DNA of 64,000 bases. It comes from Hysterangium stoloniferum (lineage: Eukaryota > Basidiomycota > Agaricomycetes > Hysterangiales > Hysterangiaceae). The number at the start of each line of letters is the position of its first letter. The first letter of the stretch is position 1. A program made the translations under genes and the position numbers. The DNA lies in contig WHVD01000248.1 in assembly GCA_015178975.1 (NCBI GenBank), forward strand, positions 29,851 to 93,850, given 5' to 3'. Shown in pieces: positions 9,307 through 21,920 of this stretch. The notes beneath the pieces are model-generated. The model worked only from the letters and a program-made list of their open reading frames with translations. It was not told the DNA's origin and did no database searches.

Positions 9307-11565
9307 GTCATTGCTCCCCTCTTTAGGATAGATGTCCCATCGTCTAGTTAAAGCATCAGGTTTGCTGCCAAGATGGTCAGGTCGAAAGCAGATAATCATG
9401 TTGAAGGCAGATAGATATTCAGACCAGTGGGCCTGCTGACGGGTCAAAAGTTTTGTTGTAGAAAAGTATTCCTGGTTTTTGTGATCTGTTACAATGTCAA
9501 TCGGAGTTCCCGAGCCTTCCAAATAGTGTCACCACGCTTTGAAAGCTGAAAAGATTGCCAGGAGTTCCTTATCATGAATGTCGTAGTTGAGCTCTGCTCC
9601 AGTAAAAGTCTGGGACAGAAAAGCCACAGGATGGACTTCTCCATCGGAGTCCTGGATAGACAGAATGGCTCCAAGCGCATAGTCGGAGGCGTCCATTTCA
9701 ACAATGAGCGGGAAGTCTGGTTTCCAATGCAACAGAATAGGAGCTGAGGAAAAAGAATTTTTTAAAAGATTGAAAGCCTTTTGACACTTATCATTTAAAT
9801 TCAATGGAGTATCCTTATGCATAAGATGGGTAAGGGGTACCGTGATGTCGGAATATCCACAGATAAACCGTCGGTAAAAATTGGCAAAGCTGAGGAAGGA
9901 TTGTATATCTTTAACTTTTCAGGGTTCAGGCCAATCTTTGATGACTTGCACTTTAGTTTCGTCCATGCGGAGTCCATCAGGTCCCATAATGAAACCAAGG
10001 TATTCCATGGAGTCCGTGTCAAAAGTACATTTTTTACCATTCGCGAATAAACCATGTTGTCTGAGTCTCCGGAGAACTTCATGGACTTGTTTGTCGTGTT
10101 CTGCAGGATTCTCGGAGTAGATAAGAATGTCGTCCAAGTAAACAATAATGCATACATTGAGCATGTCGGAGAAAATGTCATTGATAAAATGCTGAAAAAC
10201 AGACAGAGCATTGGTGAGTCCAAAGGGCATCACCAACCACTCAAAGGCCCCATAGCGGGTTCTGAAAGTGGTTTTCCATTCATCTCCCATGGCAATCCAG
10301 ACCAAATGATAGGTGTGTTTGAGATCTATTTTGGTGTAAATCTGGGCATTCCGCAGAGCATCGAGCAGATCAGATATAAGTGGAAGTGGATACTTATCCT
10401 TTTTGGTGACAGCATTGAGTCCTCTAAAATCAACACATAGTCTAAGGGATCCATCCTTTTTTCTGACGAACAGAACAGGTGCTCCAAAAGGAGACTTTGA
10501 GGGTCTGATAAAACCTATGGACAAATGTTCATCCAGGAAATCACGGATTGTGGAAAGTTCCGTGGACGAGAGCGGGTAAATATGTCCTAGGGGTGACTGG
10601 GCGCCGTCTTCAAGATTGATTTTTAAGTTGTATTCTCTGTGAGGCGGAAGCCGGTCAGCTTTCCACTTGCTAAAAACATCCACGAAGTCATGATATTTCT
10701 TCGGGACACCTTCTAGGTCAGCAGCTTGCTCAGATTCGGATACCGGAGTTGAAAAACATCCAGTTGCTTCATCAATTTTTAAGTTGGTAGTGAACGCCTG
10801 GGACCCATCCATTTTTGTGGCCCTAATAAAAGCTGCAGCATTAATCAGAGAAATGGACGGAGGTGCCATGGGTTCCAGGGAAGCCATGGGTGCCGTAGGG
10901 ATCACAGGAGTCCTCGAGACTGTAGGTGCCGGGAAGGCCACGGGTGCTGTGGAGGCCGTGACGGGTGCAGTTTCCTTGGCTGCCACGGGGGTCCAGAAAG
11001 TTATACTGTTAGCTATCCAGTCAATCAACAGATTGTAGTGGGTAAACCAGTTGTGTCCTAGGACCACCAAGCAACTTGAGTCTAACTGGGTCACATAGAA
11101 AGTGACCAATTGAGATGTTCCACACGGGAAACAGATGGGTAAGTCACAAGCTTGGGTAACAACTGAATTACTTGTGCCATCGAAGAGGCAGAGGCCGACA
11201 GGATTTATCAGATAAGTTGACAACAAATTTTTTTGTGTAAATTTTGTATCTAAAAAACAATGAGTTGAGCCGGAATCTATAAGAGCTGAAAAAATAAATA
11301 ATGGAATCATATTAGACATAAGGTTAACAAAAAATGAATCAGAATGTGAAAGAGCAGATGCGTTGAGGCGAGTAAACTCTTGAATGTGCGGAGAGGCAAT
11401 GCAACCCCAACCTGCGTGGAGTCCGCGGGGTTGCTTACTCTTTTTTCGAGTCAGAAGCCAGTTTGTCCTTTGACGGGGTTTCTGTGGAGGCCTTGGCTGT
11501 TCGACCCTTTGAAGAGTTTGCTTTTGCCAGCAGACATTCCAGGACTTGATGACCGGGTTTCCCAC
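9307..11565 (-). pseudogene. ElA pol: protease, reverse transcriptase and RNase H
   Basis: Protease is marked by ALIDSGSTHCFLD (active-site DSG) near 11285. RT follows with LRLCVDFRGLN, MPFGLTNA and the catalytic VYLDDILIYS near 10125. RNase H carries VEMDASDYALGA and VTDHKN. The frame is interrupted by TGA at 9916-9918 (WPEP*KVKDIQ) and by TGA near 9526-9528 (KAW*HYLEG); in both places related elements have Arg, so CGA to TGA changes are likely. The beginning overlaps the end of gag (stop at 11435) in another frame, as expected for a gag-pol frameshift. A Pro/Ala-rich linker separates protease and RT. Confidence 0.9.
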
Positions 11566-11696
11566 ACAAGAGACAGAGGTTATTGTCCATGCGATGTTGT
11601 CTTTCCTGTGGGGTTAATTTGCCATCGGGTCCGAGTTTGCCTGAGAGGTTGGGTTTTCCGGCTTGCTTGCCGGACTGTTGACCCTTGTTATTGTCC

Positions 11697-11774
<78 letters not shown>

Positions 11775-12089
11775 GAAGACTTTTTATCGTTCTTCTTGTC
11801 GGATTGTGTGGAGTTTTGGTTGCTGGTTGATGAATTGTTGTTGTTGTTTTTATTGGCCGTGGACTTGTTTACTTTGTCTGCGGAGGTCTCGCAGGCAACT
11901 TCCACGCGATGTTCCCAATAACGTGCATCCGCATTTTGAGCTTTGAGGCACATATGGGACAGGGTTTTTGGCTTGCCATCTTCTTTTGAGACTTTGTCTT
12001 TTAAGGCGGGATGGCAGACCGGCATAGAATTGGTGGCGGAGAGCGGGATCGCCCCACTGACAACGAGCTGCAAGATTATTGAATTGGAC
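11435..12089 (-). pseudogene. ElA gag, C-terminal part with zinc knuckle and poly-Asn
   Basis: After an interrupted N-terminal half (24801-25383), gag resumes with a segment leading to LKDKVSKEDGKPKTL, an Asn-rich linker and one zinc knuckle CLLCGKPGHQVLEC (Cx2Cx4Hx4C), and ends KKE*. The knuckle binds element RNA during packaging. The Asn tract is encoded by a pure trinucleotide run (11698-11773). The ElD element sits directly in this gene at 12095, so gag is broken in two. Confidence 0.85.
11698..11773. repeat. (GTT)n microsatellite, about 25 units
   Basis: An uninterrupted GTT run on the + strand reads as about 25 AAC (Asn) codons in ElA gag on the - strand. Its purity suggests expansion by slippage after or late in the life of the element. 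Confidence 0.95.
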
Positions 12090-12094
12090 AATAT

Positions 12095-12776
12095 TGTGAA
12101 GGATAGGTCACATAGGAGGCGCAACTAAAGGCTCTAAGCCTTTCCCCTTAGCCGCTTTATAATTCCATTATTTCCTTTATGTTTTATATTTTTATTGTCC
12201 TTTCTATCACTCATAAATACAGGTCATACCCCCTTTTATTAGTTCAAGAGTCCATGTATGCTTGTGGGCACTCTCGCCCACAAGAAGTATGCACATGTCA
12301 CAGTAGTAGTCACACGTGAGAAATTTAGACACTTTTCAAACCCGACAACCATCACCTGCACATGCAAGTACTGGTTCAGGGTCTTGTCTAAAACAAATCT
12401 TCACTCTATCTCTTTTCATAGATCTGTAGTAACTATACTTCGCACTGAACAGTCGAAGTCAGTTACTACTATTCGACTTGACTTCAAGCTCTTGCTTCGC
12501 GGGGTAAGAATATCCATCGTAGCTCACTTTCTTAGGATATTCTCTCTCTCTCGCAATATATAATTTCTCTTATCTACTTGGCCATCGGCCCAGCTAGCTA
12601 TACAGTTGGATCGTACTGTAAGGTCAATCTGCCCTTGTAATTATCTACCGATCACACCTTAAAGGTTGATCGTAATCTACATCTTGACTACTTAAAACTA
12701 CTAGTTGATTGTATTTTGTACTATTGCTAGTCGATAACAATCGCACATTGAGTGGTAAACTACTCGACCCTTTACA
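12095..12776 (+). mobile_element. ElD 5' LTR
   Basis: Starts TGTGAAGGATAGGTC and ends CTCGACCCTTTACA; 682 bp. It pairs with the 3' LTR at 24113-24795. Confidence 0.92.
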
Positions 12777-12795
12777 GTGGTGATCCGAGCTGGAC
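12777..12795 (+). promoter_or_regulatory. candidate primer-binding site of ElD
   Basis: The first bases after the 5' LTR read GTGGTGATCCGAGCTGG, resembling the TGGTATCAGAGC primer site complementary to initiator-Met tRNA in many gypsy and copia elements, with one extra base. The match is imperfect and the tRNA is not proven. Confidence 0.4.
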
Positions 12796-12958
12796 CCTCA
12801 TTCACTGCGATCTACACGTATAATCAACTAGTAGTATTATGACCTTAACCAGTGGCGGAACCACTTGAATTCCTACACCTGCAGGTGCCCCACGAACTAG
12901 AAAGGAATATCCCAGCTTAGGGCTACCCAGTAATGTCACGACACGAAAGTCATCTCTA

Positions 12959-15540
12959 ATGACTCAAGAGACCAATACTGTCTTGGAGCCCTCACAAGGT
13001 GAACATGGGCTTCCCGCGAGTGATTCTGCTGGAACAAGCATGGATAACTCCTATTTTAAGTTGTCAGAAACTCTCAGACTCCTTACCACTTGATCAAACA
13101 GAAATGACACTGGTCTAAAATTTCCACCACCTCAAGTAATGCTGCAGAATCCCTTCAGGGGTCAGGTATATTTTGCTGAACCAGCAAATGACAAGTGGGA
13201 TAAATACTACTCAGAACACATTGAAGAGAAGGAAGTTGACACAGTAGCTGCAGACTACTTAGACAGATACCCCAACATGCTGAAGGAGGTGTCTGTCTGG
13301 TTAGGCAGGTTGAATAGCATCGTGATCACTGATTCTTTCTTTTCCCAAACTGGTACTATAGATCAGCTAGCGGAGCAACTCCCCGAGTGGTCTGAGGAAC
13401 TTGTCACTATTGATGTCGCCAGAAGAGGATGTATAAGGCTAGCATTATTCGAATGGATTCTTGACCTAGTGGCCATACACGATGACACGTTACAGATCTT
13501 ACACGTGATCCTAGATCAGGGTGGAACAGTACCTAAGGTGGATTACTGGTATCTTTATACGTGTACACTGGAAAGATCCCTATATGAAGCTTCTCCAAAC
13601 CTCCCATTCACCTACCACAGCCTGCAACATAGGCTCATTCACTGCCGTGAGAAATGAGACAAGTTGTTCATGGAAGTTCTCCACTCGTATGACAATAGTA
13701 CCCAGGTACCTGCTTCCCCGGCTCACATGTCCGAAACCTTCATTTGAGATCTCCAAGGATCCCCTGGCACTAGCTTTCTGCACTCTCTCAACTGTAAATC
13801 TATCCTCGAGAGTTTTCCCCAGGATACGAGGGAGGAGATCTTGGGAAGACTCCACGAAAAATCTATTGTGCCCGTTCCTTCTGGCCAGTGGAATCAAGAC
13901 CCTTGGCATATCACCCCAGGATGACTGCAGACCAGGAACTTCAAACAGACCACGAAGGAACGAAGAGCCAGATACTCCCCACCGTCGAGTTGCTTTTGGG
14001 TCTGAAGTAGCTTCCCCCTTTACGACAGTTAGTCACTCCAACATCCCTATTAGATCCATCGCAAATCGAAACCATTCTTCCTTTGCTACCACCTTCGTTG
14101 AAGGAATCACTGGACAAATACCTGGGAGGGGAACTTCTTACCCAAACAACACTCTCCCACCTTTGCCAATTTAACGGGCCCCCTTCTTTCCCCCAGGAGG
14201 ACTGCCCGGGGATTCTTCTGATGGATCCAGCGATTCAAACCACAGAAGAGACTGGGACGAGAGAAGGCGAAACCTGAGAAACCCAGGAGGCCCAGCAGGT
14301 ACTAATAAGAACACTAAGAGTGCCACTCCTGAGGCCGAAACTGGGAAGTTGACTTTGAACACCAATGATCTCTAAATCAAATGGTCAGATCTCCAAGAAT
14401 ATGACGGCTCACGATCTACGGCACTGGACTACATAATGGACGTTATGAGCTTGTCAGAAATCTCAGAATCCATGACAACGATTCTAGGCATTACTCTTCC
14501 TAGATGACTCAAAGGAAAGGTGAAAGTCTGGTGGACTACTCTGGATCATGAGCATCGCACTGAATTTAGTCGATCGCACAGGTCCTTCCTTTGGAGCATA
14601 GTCGAAGGGTTATTGGGTACATGATGGTGTGAATCCTTGTCCTTAGAATGGGAAGAAATGAGGTTTCACCAGCCCCACCACGACCGTGAAACCCCCGTGC
14701 AGTATATTCAAAGAAGAGTTAAACTCTACAGATTTCTATACAGATTCTACCAAGAAAAGGAAGAGGAGACTCGCCGGTTAATACTTACCCTGCCCATGGA
14801 ATGGTTATACTTAATACAAGGGCAAGCCATCGATGACGTCATGAGCCTCCAAGCACACGACGAAGACTCCCAGAGCAGGAAGGACTGATCCTACATGAGG
14901 GAAATGACACGGGAAGCTCTTTGTGAAGAGTGGTATAAGTTCTGACTGTTCTATATACGAAGAAATGAGTAGAATGGGAAGATGGATGATTCGAGTTGAG
15001 GCCTCTACTGCTATAGTTCGAGGCCTGAAGTGTTAGATAGTTCAGATATTGCTACCTATGTAGTAGCTGACACGTTACCCTGATCACCACTCATAGTAGA
15101 CCTAGTTTATGTCTTATGAGTGGTGGTTCTTGGGTAAAAGTGTGTCTGAGTTTCATTTGGCACCGAGTGCACCCACAAGTATACACAATGCTTCGAACTA
15201 ATGAAGTATGCAATATTCGAAGAATATAAAAGATAGAAAAATATGAATAGAATGTGTAAAATATAAATAAAATAAAAGGAGTGTTTTACCACAATGAAAC
15301 TGTGGTAAAAGCATACTCCTCACACTCTTCTTTGAGAGGAGCGACAAAAGGAGTAGCACTAGACCCCCCAAGGAGTGTTGGATTTGTGGGAGCGCAGAAC
15401 ACTTCAAAATTGACTGTCCTCACTCAGGTAAAATGGCTCACTATGTCTCGTTGAATCTATGCTCCAGGCAGAATCCTTTGGAGGAGGTGGAGGAGCAAAG
15501 ACTATATGAGGCAGTTTATGGACTAAGTACAGGAACGTGA
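12959..15540 (+). pseudogene. ElD gag, broken by stops, a frameshift and a solo LTR
   Basis: The frame opens with ATG at 12959 (MTQETNTVLEP), continues through MLQNPFRGQVYF and DKWDKYYSEH, and then shifts frame around 13520-13900. The nucleocapsid end keeps a zinc knuckle, CWICGSAEHFKIDC (Cx2Cx4Hx4C) near 15378-15420, in frame with NPLEEVEEQRLYEAVYGLSTGT*. Internal stops include TGA at 13085 and 14886-14888 plus a few TAA/TAG. The solo LTR-B at 14922-15324 lies just before the knuckle and is framed by CTCTT. The protein cannot be made from this copy. Confidence 0.75.
14922..15324 (-). mobile_element. solo LTR-B, short form (403 bp), target CTCTT
   Basis: TGTGAAGAGTGG at one end and GCATACTCCTCACA at the other; CTCTT at 14917-14921 and 15325-15329. 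Compared with the long form at 4461 it lies in reverse orientation and lacks about 250 bases of the interior. Confidence 0.88.
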
Positions 15541-15542
15541 GT

Positions 15543-18500
15543 ATATAATGTCAAAAGCGAATCAATTTTCATTCCTGCTTATACTGCTACCCCTGAAGAT
15601 CACAAAAGAATTGAGAGGCCACCTGGAGACGAGGAACCCCGGCATGGGGAAGTATACATTTCTATATCTCATGAGGATTTTGTTGAAAGGGGTGATTGTT
15701 TGGAAGTGCACTGTCAGCACCGCAAAGGTCTGTCAGGGCTTAAGAATTCCTCAAACAACATACTGCCATTGATTGAAGAAATCACGGATGAGGAAATGTT
15801 TATCGATCGGGTTGCCTGCCTTAATGAGCAATATCTAATAAAGGACATAAGAAACGATACGGAGGAGGAAACCTTTCCTTTCGACCCCGGACTTCCTCCC
15901 AACCTCTTGATTGGTGACAAATCAGACTCTGAGGGGGAAACAGATGTGAACATCTCGAACAGATGACTCTGTCGGAATGCTAAACTAGCCCTTAGAAAAG
16001 AGGTGAAATGACCTAGAATACAATATCCCCAATCCAGTAAGCTAATGAAAGAAGACACCTCAATCATATACCAAAAGAGGGAGCCATCTGGAGGATATTC
16101 TAGTGTTGGCGTTTCAGCACTACATATACTTGGAGGAGTAGGGGATCCCGATTGGGAAGAACCAATCAAAATTAGACTGGATACCGGAGCTGATTTGTCC
16201 CTCATGTCAGAGGAATTCTACCAAGAACTGAAGGATCAGCCTAAGCTGAAGCAAGGACTTAAGCTGCGATTAATACAGCTTACCAGGAGTGCCTGAGTAC
16301 TGGGTTATATTAACGTTCCCGTCTACCTTAGGGACAATAAAGGAACCCTGCTGCGATTTAACACGGAAACCTACATAGTATGAGGGATGACCGTACCTAT
16401 CCTCTTAGGAGAAGACTTCCATATCAACTATGAGATAGGAACATTGCGAGACCAACCCCTGGGATCAAGACTAATCCTCCCTGGGAGAGCAGGATTCATT
16501 CCTGCCAGCTCCTCCAATGAACCAGTCCTGTTGACCTTTTCAGTCAACAAGATCTCTCTGGAAGACGAACTAATCACGCCGACTAATCTGACATCCAAAC
16601 CCGACAAGGGCATGCATGCTGAGAGAGTCGTGAGAGCCCTAGAAGATTGCACAATAGAGCCCGAGGCGGTTAGGTTAATACCCATCTTTACCAGGGACCT
16701 AGAGGATGGGGAATGGATCGTGGAGGGCATAGTTTTACAGAACAAAGATGGGACTATCCTCGCCGCTCCCACGACTGCTATCTCTAAAGAAAAGGGTGTG
16801 GTGCCACTGGCTAATCTGACCTTAACTCCTCAAACTATCAGAAGAGGAGAGATCGTAGGTCTGATTCACGATGCCCGAGCCTGGGCCCAAAAGCCTCGAT
16901 CCCGAGTGGAAGAGGAATCGATGTGAGTTGCAAGCTCGAAGATTGCCCACTTCATAGAAAGCATCTCCAAACTGGAAGCAGATAACACCTCCAGTCCCCA
17001 ACCATCTATGGTATCCTCAGGGAATGAGACGGTAGATGACTTTGATCCCACAGGCCCAAAGACTTCAGAAGTTCCTTCCTTGGAGAAGCTCTCCTTGGAG
17101 GATCTGCATAAATTGGTCAACTTAGGACCTGATGTTATGCCTCGCCTTAGCTCAATATTGACTAAGAATGTGCAAGCGTTTGGAGTTGATGGAAGACTGG
17201 GCCAGGTAGACAGCAAGGCCACTATCCCGCTGAAAACTGATGTGCAACCAGTGTCTGTACCGATGTTTCCAATTTCCCCTGCCAACAGGAAGGTCATAGA
17301 TGAGCAAATGAACACCTGGTTCCAACAAAAAGTCATCGAGCCTTCAAAAAGCCCTTGGGGAGCACCTGCCTTCATAGTCTATCGTAATAATAAGCCTCGC
17401 GTGGTCATTGATTATCGAAAACTGAACAGCCTTACTATCCCAGACGGGTTCCCCTTGCCCTGACAATCAGAAATTATGCAAGTGCTCTCGGGATCCAACA
17501 TTTTATCCTCATTCGATGCCCTAGCTGGTTTTACCCAACTAGAAATGCTGGAGGAAGACCAACACAAAACAGCCTTTCGATCACATTGAGGACTATGGCA
17601 ATTTAGAAGGATGCCTTTCAGATTGAGGAATGGACCTTCCATTTTCCAGTGAGTCATGCAAAACATGCTGGCACCCTATCTGTGGATATTCTGTCTAGTC
17701 TACATAGACAATATAGTAATCTTTTCCAAGACCTGGGAGAATCATATTGAACACCTGGATCGAGTATTACAAGCAATAATTTCAGCTGGCATCACTCTTT
17801 CTCCCAAAAAATGCTATGTAGGCTACAACTCTATTCTCCTTTTTGGACACAAGGTGTCACAGTTAGGTTTTTCGACCCACCAAGAGAAAGTATGAGCCAT
17901 ATTGGAACTAGCAACCCCAACTAAGGTGTCTGAGCTTCAACGTTTTCTGGGTATGGTATTGTACTTCTCGGCTTACATACCCTTCTACGCATGGACTGTA
18001 TACCCGCTCTTCTCGCTACTCAAAAAGGGCACGCGATGGTCTTGGGGAGTAGACCAGGAATGAGCCTTTAACGATGTCAAGGCAGCCCTGAGCTCTTCTC
18101 CAGTTCTAGCACATCCCGCGATCGGAATGCCCTACCGTCTCTACATGGATGCCTCTGACTTCACCCTAGGCTGCTGTCTGCAGCAAGTGCAAAAAGTGAC
18201 TCTACAGGATCTAAAGAACACGAAGATCTATACCCAAGCGAAATCAGCATTCGAGACCCATTTTAAGACCAAGGTTCCCGAGATCACTTGGATGGACTCC
18301 TGGGTGAAAACATTTGAGGATACTTGCATTACAGTAGAGCGGGTTATCGCTTACTGGAGTCATACCCTCAAAAAACCAGAACGCAACTATTCAGCCACAG
18401 AGTGGGAAGCATTAGCTGCTAAGGAAGGCCTGGTTCATTTTCAACCATTCGTGGAAGGGGAGCACGTACTCCTCATCACGGACCATGCCGCTTTACAATG

Positions 18501-19478
18501 GGTCAGGTCACACCTTCAGAAGCTACTATGTCAAGGAACCGAAATCCCCAAACGCTGTAGCTACCCCTTCACATTTCTTCATTGGAGAGAAGGGACTGTT
18601 GTATTTTTGCGATTTGGACTGGAAAAGTCGGATCTGTGTTCCTAACAATATGACAACCACAATTCTAAAGCTGATACATAATAATCCCTTTGAAGGAGCT
18701 CACACAGGAGGGTGTAGAGTATTCCTGCTCATGAAAGACTGCTTCTTCTGGCCTAGAACGTTACAGGATTGCACGGTGTATGCTCGCAGTTGTGACACCT
18801 GTCAGAAGACGAAAATCGATCACTCCGCACCGCAGGGAGCCCTCAGACCAGCTAATGTACCTTTTAAGCCATTCAAAGTAGTCTCCATGGATCTCATAAC
18901 TGGATTGCCAACTTCCAGCAGTGACTCTTACTCGGCCATTTTTGTGGTGGTCGACAAGCTGACAAGCTTCGTTATCTGTGAATGCACTTTTTCTAACTTG
19001 TCCGCCGAAGGATTCGCACAGATCTTCGTAAACCGAGTGGCGTCTCCTTTCGGACTACCCTCCAGGATTATCTGCAATAGAGACAAAAGGTGGACCTGTA
19101 GGTTCTGGAGGGAAGTTTGCAAGATATATGGAACCGCTCTAGCCGTCTCTTCTTCTCACCACCCTCAGACAGACGGGCAGACAGAAAATATGAATGCCAC
19201 CCTTGAACAAATGCTGAGGGCTTACTGCTCATCAGCCAAGGAAGAATGGTCGAAATGGATTGGGATAGTAGCCAACACTTACACCTCCACCGTTCATAGT
19301 TTGACTAGCTACGCTCCCGCCTTCCTCTTAATGGGGTACCTACTGAGGGGAATGTCCAGGGTACTAGGAGGAGATGATCCTATAGTCCCCAGGAAACTGT
19401 CTGAAAGTCCTATGATGGACTCATGGATCGTGGAATTGGAAAGTCACTGACAAATGGCAAGGGACTGTGATGTATTAG
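15543..19478 (+). pseudogene. ElD pol, main part: protease, RT, RNase H and integrase core
   Basis: In order: retropepsin (IKIRLDTGADLSLM, about 16170); RT (RVVIDYRKLN, a fingers/palm part, and YIDNIVIFS near 17700, where the usual second Asp of YxDD is Asn); RNase H (LYMDASDFTLG, ITDHAALQW); and integrase (HTGG...CDTCQK zinc module, VVSMDLITGLP, NRDKRWT, HHPQTDGQTENMN). At least ten TGA stops interrupt it, at 15964, 16294, 16381, 16924, 17461, 17587, 17650, 17893, 18061 and 19448; the aligned residue is usually Arg. A frame change with probable loss of the RNase H tail lies at about 18500-18600. The end is cut at about 19478 by an insert; the C-terminus continues at 21023. Confidence 0.88.
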
Positions 19479-21015
19479 CCTTATTTTAATACTATTTTCC
19501 GAAAAAGGAGTCCAATGCTCTATCAAAATGTGCAAATACTCAATTCACTGCAAGGTAAAATAATTTAAGTATTTGATATTAATCAGTGGCAGCCTAAATA
19601 GACTTAGAACCCCTGAAGTCAAGAGTTTACTTGAGTATATGCACCCTACTTCACAAAGAAGGTTTTGAGAGCTGCTTGTGCAAGCTTGTTCTTTTTCTGT
19701 AAAAACACTACTAAAATATGAATAACAATTCACTGATTCTGAAACTAGATTCGACTTCGATTCTAGCTAGTTTATATATATTTTATACTATTTATCAAAC
19801 AGTAAAAATATTTATAAACAGGTCAAAAGATTAGATATAGAATAAAACACTATTTGGCTAATATATGCTTTATTTACACTAACCTACAGGGTCTACTGTG
19901 ATACTAACTTATCAGGATCTTAATGTAGTCTTAAGGATTTTGCAAGAATATTCTCAGTATTTATTTATGCCAAAAACCGGGTAGAAATTAGAATATATGT
20001 ATTTCTAATCTCAATATAACCTAAAATATTTATTACTTTAAATGATAACCAACAACTCAACTAGAGGTGGATAAGTAATAAAGGATAGCCAGCTACTCAA
20101 CTAAGAGGTGGCAAAGGGAACAATTGATATGTTGATTTATTGTTTATTGATTGATAACCAACAGCTCAACTAGAGGTGGTTAAGGGATTCTGAGTTAGCT
20201 TAGGTCAGCAGCTCAACTAGAGGTATGTATGTATTTGTCCAACAGCCCAATTAGGGGTGGAATATAACTGCTGCTGCAGTGGCACACTGATGTGGCTGGT
20301 TAAGATGGTTATGATGAGTTATATTTCAGTGGTGGAGCAGAGCTCCTTATATACAGTAAAATCTGAGACATGGGAGAATGTTCTAGCTACTTGTTTTACC
20401 TATTTTTAGCTATTTTACCTGGAATCTGCTGGAATATTCCAGGAGTTTCTACTACTTTCCATTGTAGCATATATGCTGATGTAATGTTCTCATGTGTCGC
20501 GAAGTTGCTGATCTTCGTGCACACTGATTACATAATTTTCCCGTGCGTGTCACAATGTTTCCATATGTGTGACGTTATTATTATTCAGCCGTTTTGTGAC
20601 AGCTGAGTCGTGTTTGTGACAACTTGTCGTGTTTGTGACAACTTGTCGTGTTTGTGACAACTTGTCGTGTTTGTGACAACTTGTCGTGTTTGTGACAACT
20701 TGTCGTGTTTGTGACAACTTGTCGTGTTTGTGACAACTTGTCGTGTTTGTGACAACTTGTCGTGTTTGTGACAACTTGTCGTGTTTGTGACAACTTGTCG
20801 TGTTTGTGACAACTTGTCGTGTTTGTGACAACTTGTCGTGTTTGTGACAACTTGTCGTGTTTGTGACAACTTGTCGTGTTTGTGACAACTTGTCGTGTTT
20901 GTGACAACTTGTCGTGTTTGTGACAACTTGTCGTGTTTGTGACAACTTGTCGTGTTTGTGACAACAGTCACATGTTGTGACGAATGTCACCTTTTGTGAC
21001 GAATTTTCCCGCGCA
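19478..21015. mobile_element. 1.5-kb insert of unknown class inside ElD integrase
   Basis: The integrase frame MARDCDVLA stops near 19477 and resumes with NKRQMADLEE near 21020, so this stretch is foreign to ElD. It holds no gene. Visible structure: five imperfect copies of CAACAGCTCAACTAGAGG (20045-20240), an 18-unit 19-bp array (20615-20956), and the words ATTTTCCCGYGC and TGTGACG on both sides of the array. I find no clear inverted ends, TG...CA ends or target duplication, so the class is open; a non-autonomous DNA element with subterminal repeats is one possibility. Confidence 0.6.
20615..20956. repeat. 19-bp tandem array, 18 identical units
   Basis: Unit TGTGACAACTTGTCGTGTT repeated 18 times without a visible mismatch (342 bases). 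Each unit contains GACAACTTGTC, a short palindrome. A degenerate unit precedes it (20593-20611) and variants follow (20957-21000). Reading frames through it on the - strand are artefacts of the repeat. Confidence 0.97.
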
Positions 21016-21022
21016 TTGTGCA

Positions 21023-21603
21023 ATAAGCGCCAGATGGCTGACTTAGAGGAGATTGGGTTAAAAAATCGGAAACACCTAAAAATACATAACAGGGACTCAA
21101 TCGCCCGAGCACAAGAAACCCAAGCTCGATCCTACAACAAGCATCGAAAACCAGTTGAGGAAATCTTGGAGGGGGATCTAGTATTAGTCAACCCCCATTC
21201 CTTAGAATTGGTAGAAATTAAGGGTAGTGGAAGGAAACTAATCCAAAGATGCATCGGACCATTTCAGGTCCTGGAAAAAATTAATCCCCAAGTCTTTAGA
21301 CTCAAAATACCCCCAGAGTACCAAATGCACCCCATCATCAATCGAGCCCACCTTAAGAAATATCACTCGTCCCCAGAAGTGTTTGGCCCTAGGGAACTAC
21401 TCAAGAACCCCAGAGAGCTAAGTTCAAACGAGGAAGAATACAAAGTCGAAGCCATTACTGGCCACATGAAACTTCGAAATTGTCTGCTTTTTCGAATCAG
21501 GTGGAAAGGCTATGGACCTGAGGAGGACTCCTGGCTAAACAGCACTGACCTCCAAAACGCCCCAGCTCTACTCAGAGCGTACAAGATGCTGCATCGGATT
21601 TGA
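21023..21603 (+). pseudogene. ElD integrase C-terminus with chromodomain
   Basis: Continues the polyprotein after the insert: KRQMADLEEIG, RSYNKHRKP, a GPF-type module (RCIGPFQVLEKI) and a chromodomain (YKVEAITGHMK...FRIRWKGYGPEEDSWL), ending RAYKMLHRI* at 21601-21603. This part has no internal stop. The chromodomain places ElD, like ElA, among the chromoviruses, but the two polyproteins are only distantly similar. Confidence 0.9.
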
Positions 21604-21920
21604 TGACGGGTATATGCAGTCTCACCAAGAACCTGGAACCACTTCCCTTCTGAGAATGCAGTCTATTTTCTTTACTCTACTTGACAATCAACTCTAATTT
21701 TAACTTTCATTTCCTTTTTCCAAAATTCAACTTCGGTCACCTCGCCTTCACTCCACGACCACCAACCTCTAGTCTATCACCTCCTCACCTCATGCCAGTA
21801 ACCGAGCGGAGTCCTAATCCCTAAGGATACAAAAGATGTAAAGTCGCTTAAGAATCTCCGCCCTCTCTTTACCTTCAACCACTACCATCACACAACACCT
21901 GTACGACCTGCAATCATAAC
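21604..21920 (+). other. spacer between ElD pol and the extra frame
   Basis: About 300 bases without a usable frame, pyrimidine-rich on the + strand (CTCTAC, CACCTC words). It could be the leader of the downstream frame; no intron or promoter is recognised with confidence. Confidence 0.4.

Noticed and set aside
11380-11946. A + strand frame with a poly-Cys run
   Set aside because: The antisense shadow of ElA gag through the GTT microsatellite.
12959-19450. TGA read as a sense codon (alternative genetic code)
   Set aside because: The hydrolase gene and other segments end normally without internal TGA, and other families here also show TAA and TAG. TGA falls where Arg CGA is expected, which deamination explains.
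20615-20956. CRISPR array
   Set aside because: The units are contiguous identical 19-mers without spacers, in a eukaryotic transposon-rich region; there are no cas genes.
20550-21023. Three long overlapping frames on the - strand reading SCHKHDKLSQTRQVVTNTT-type repeats
   Set aside because: They are translations of the 19-bp tandem array in all three frames; 19 is not a multiple of 3 and no stop occurs in the unit. No independent coding evidence.
19440-21040. The ElD insert as a solo LTR or Helitron
   Set aside because: No TG...CA with a 5-base duplication and no TC...CTRR ends at an A/T junction could be placed; the borders do not support either.
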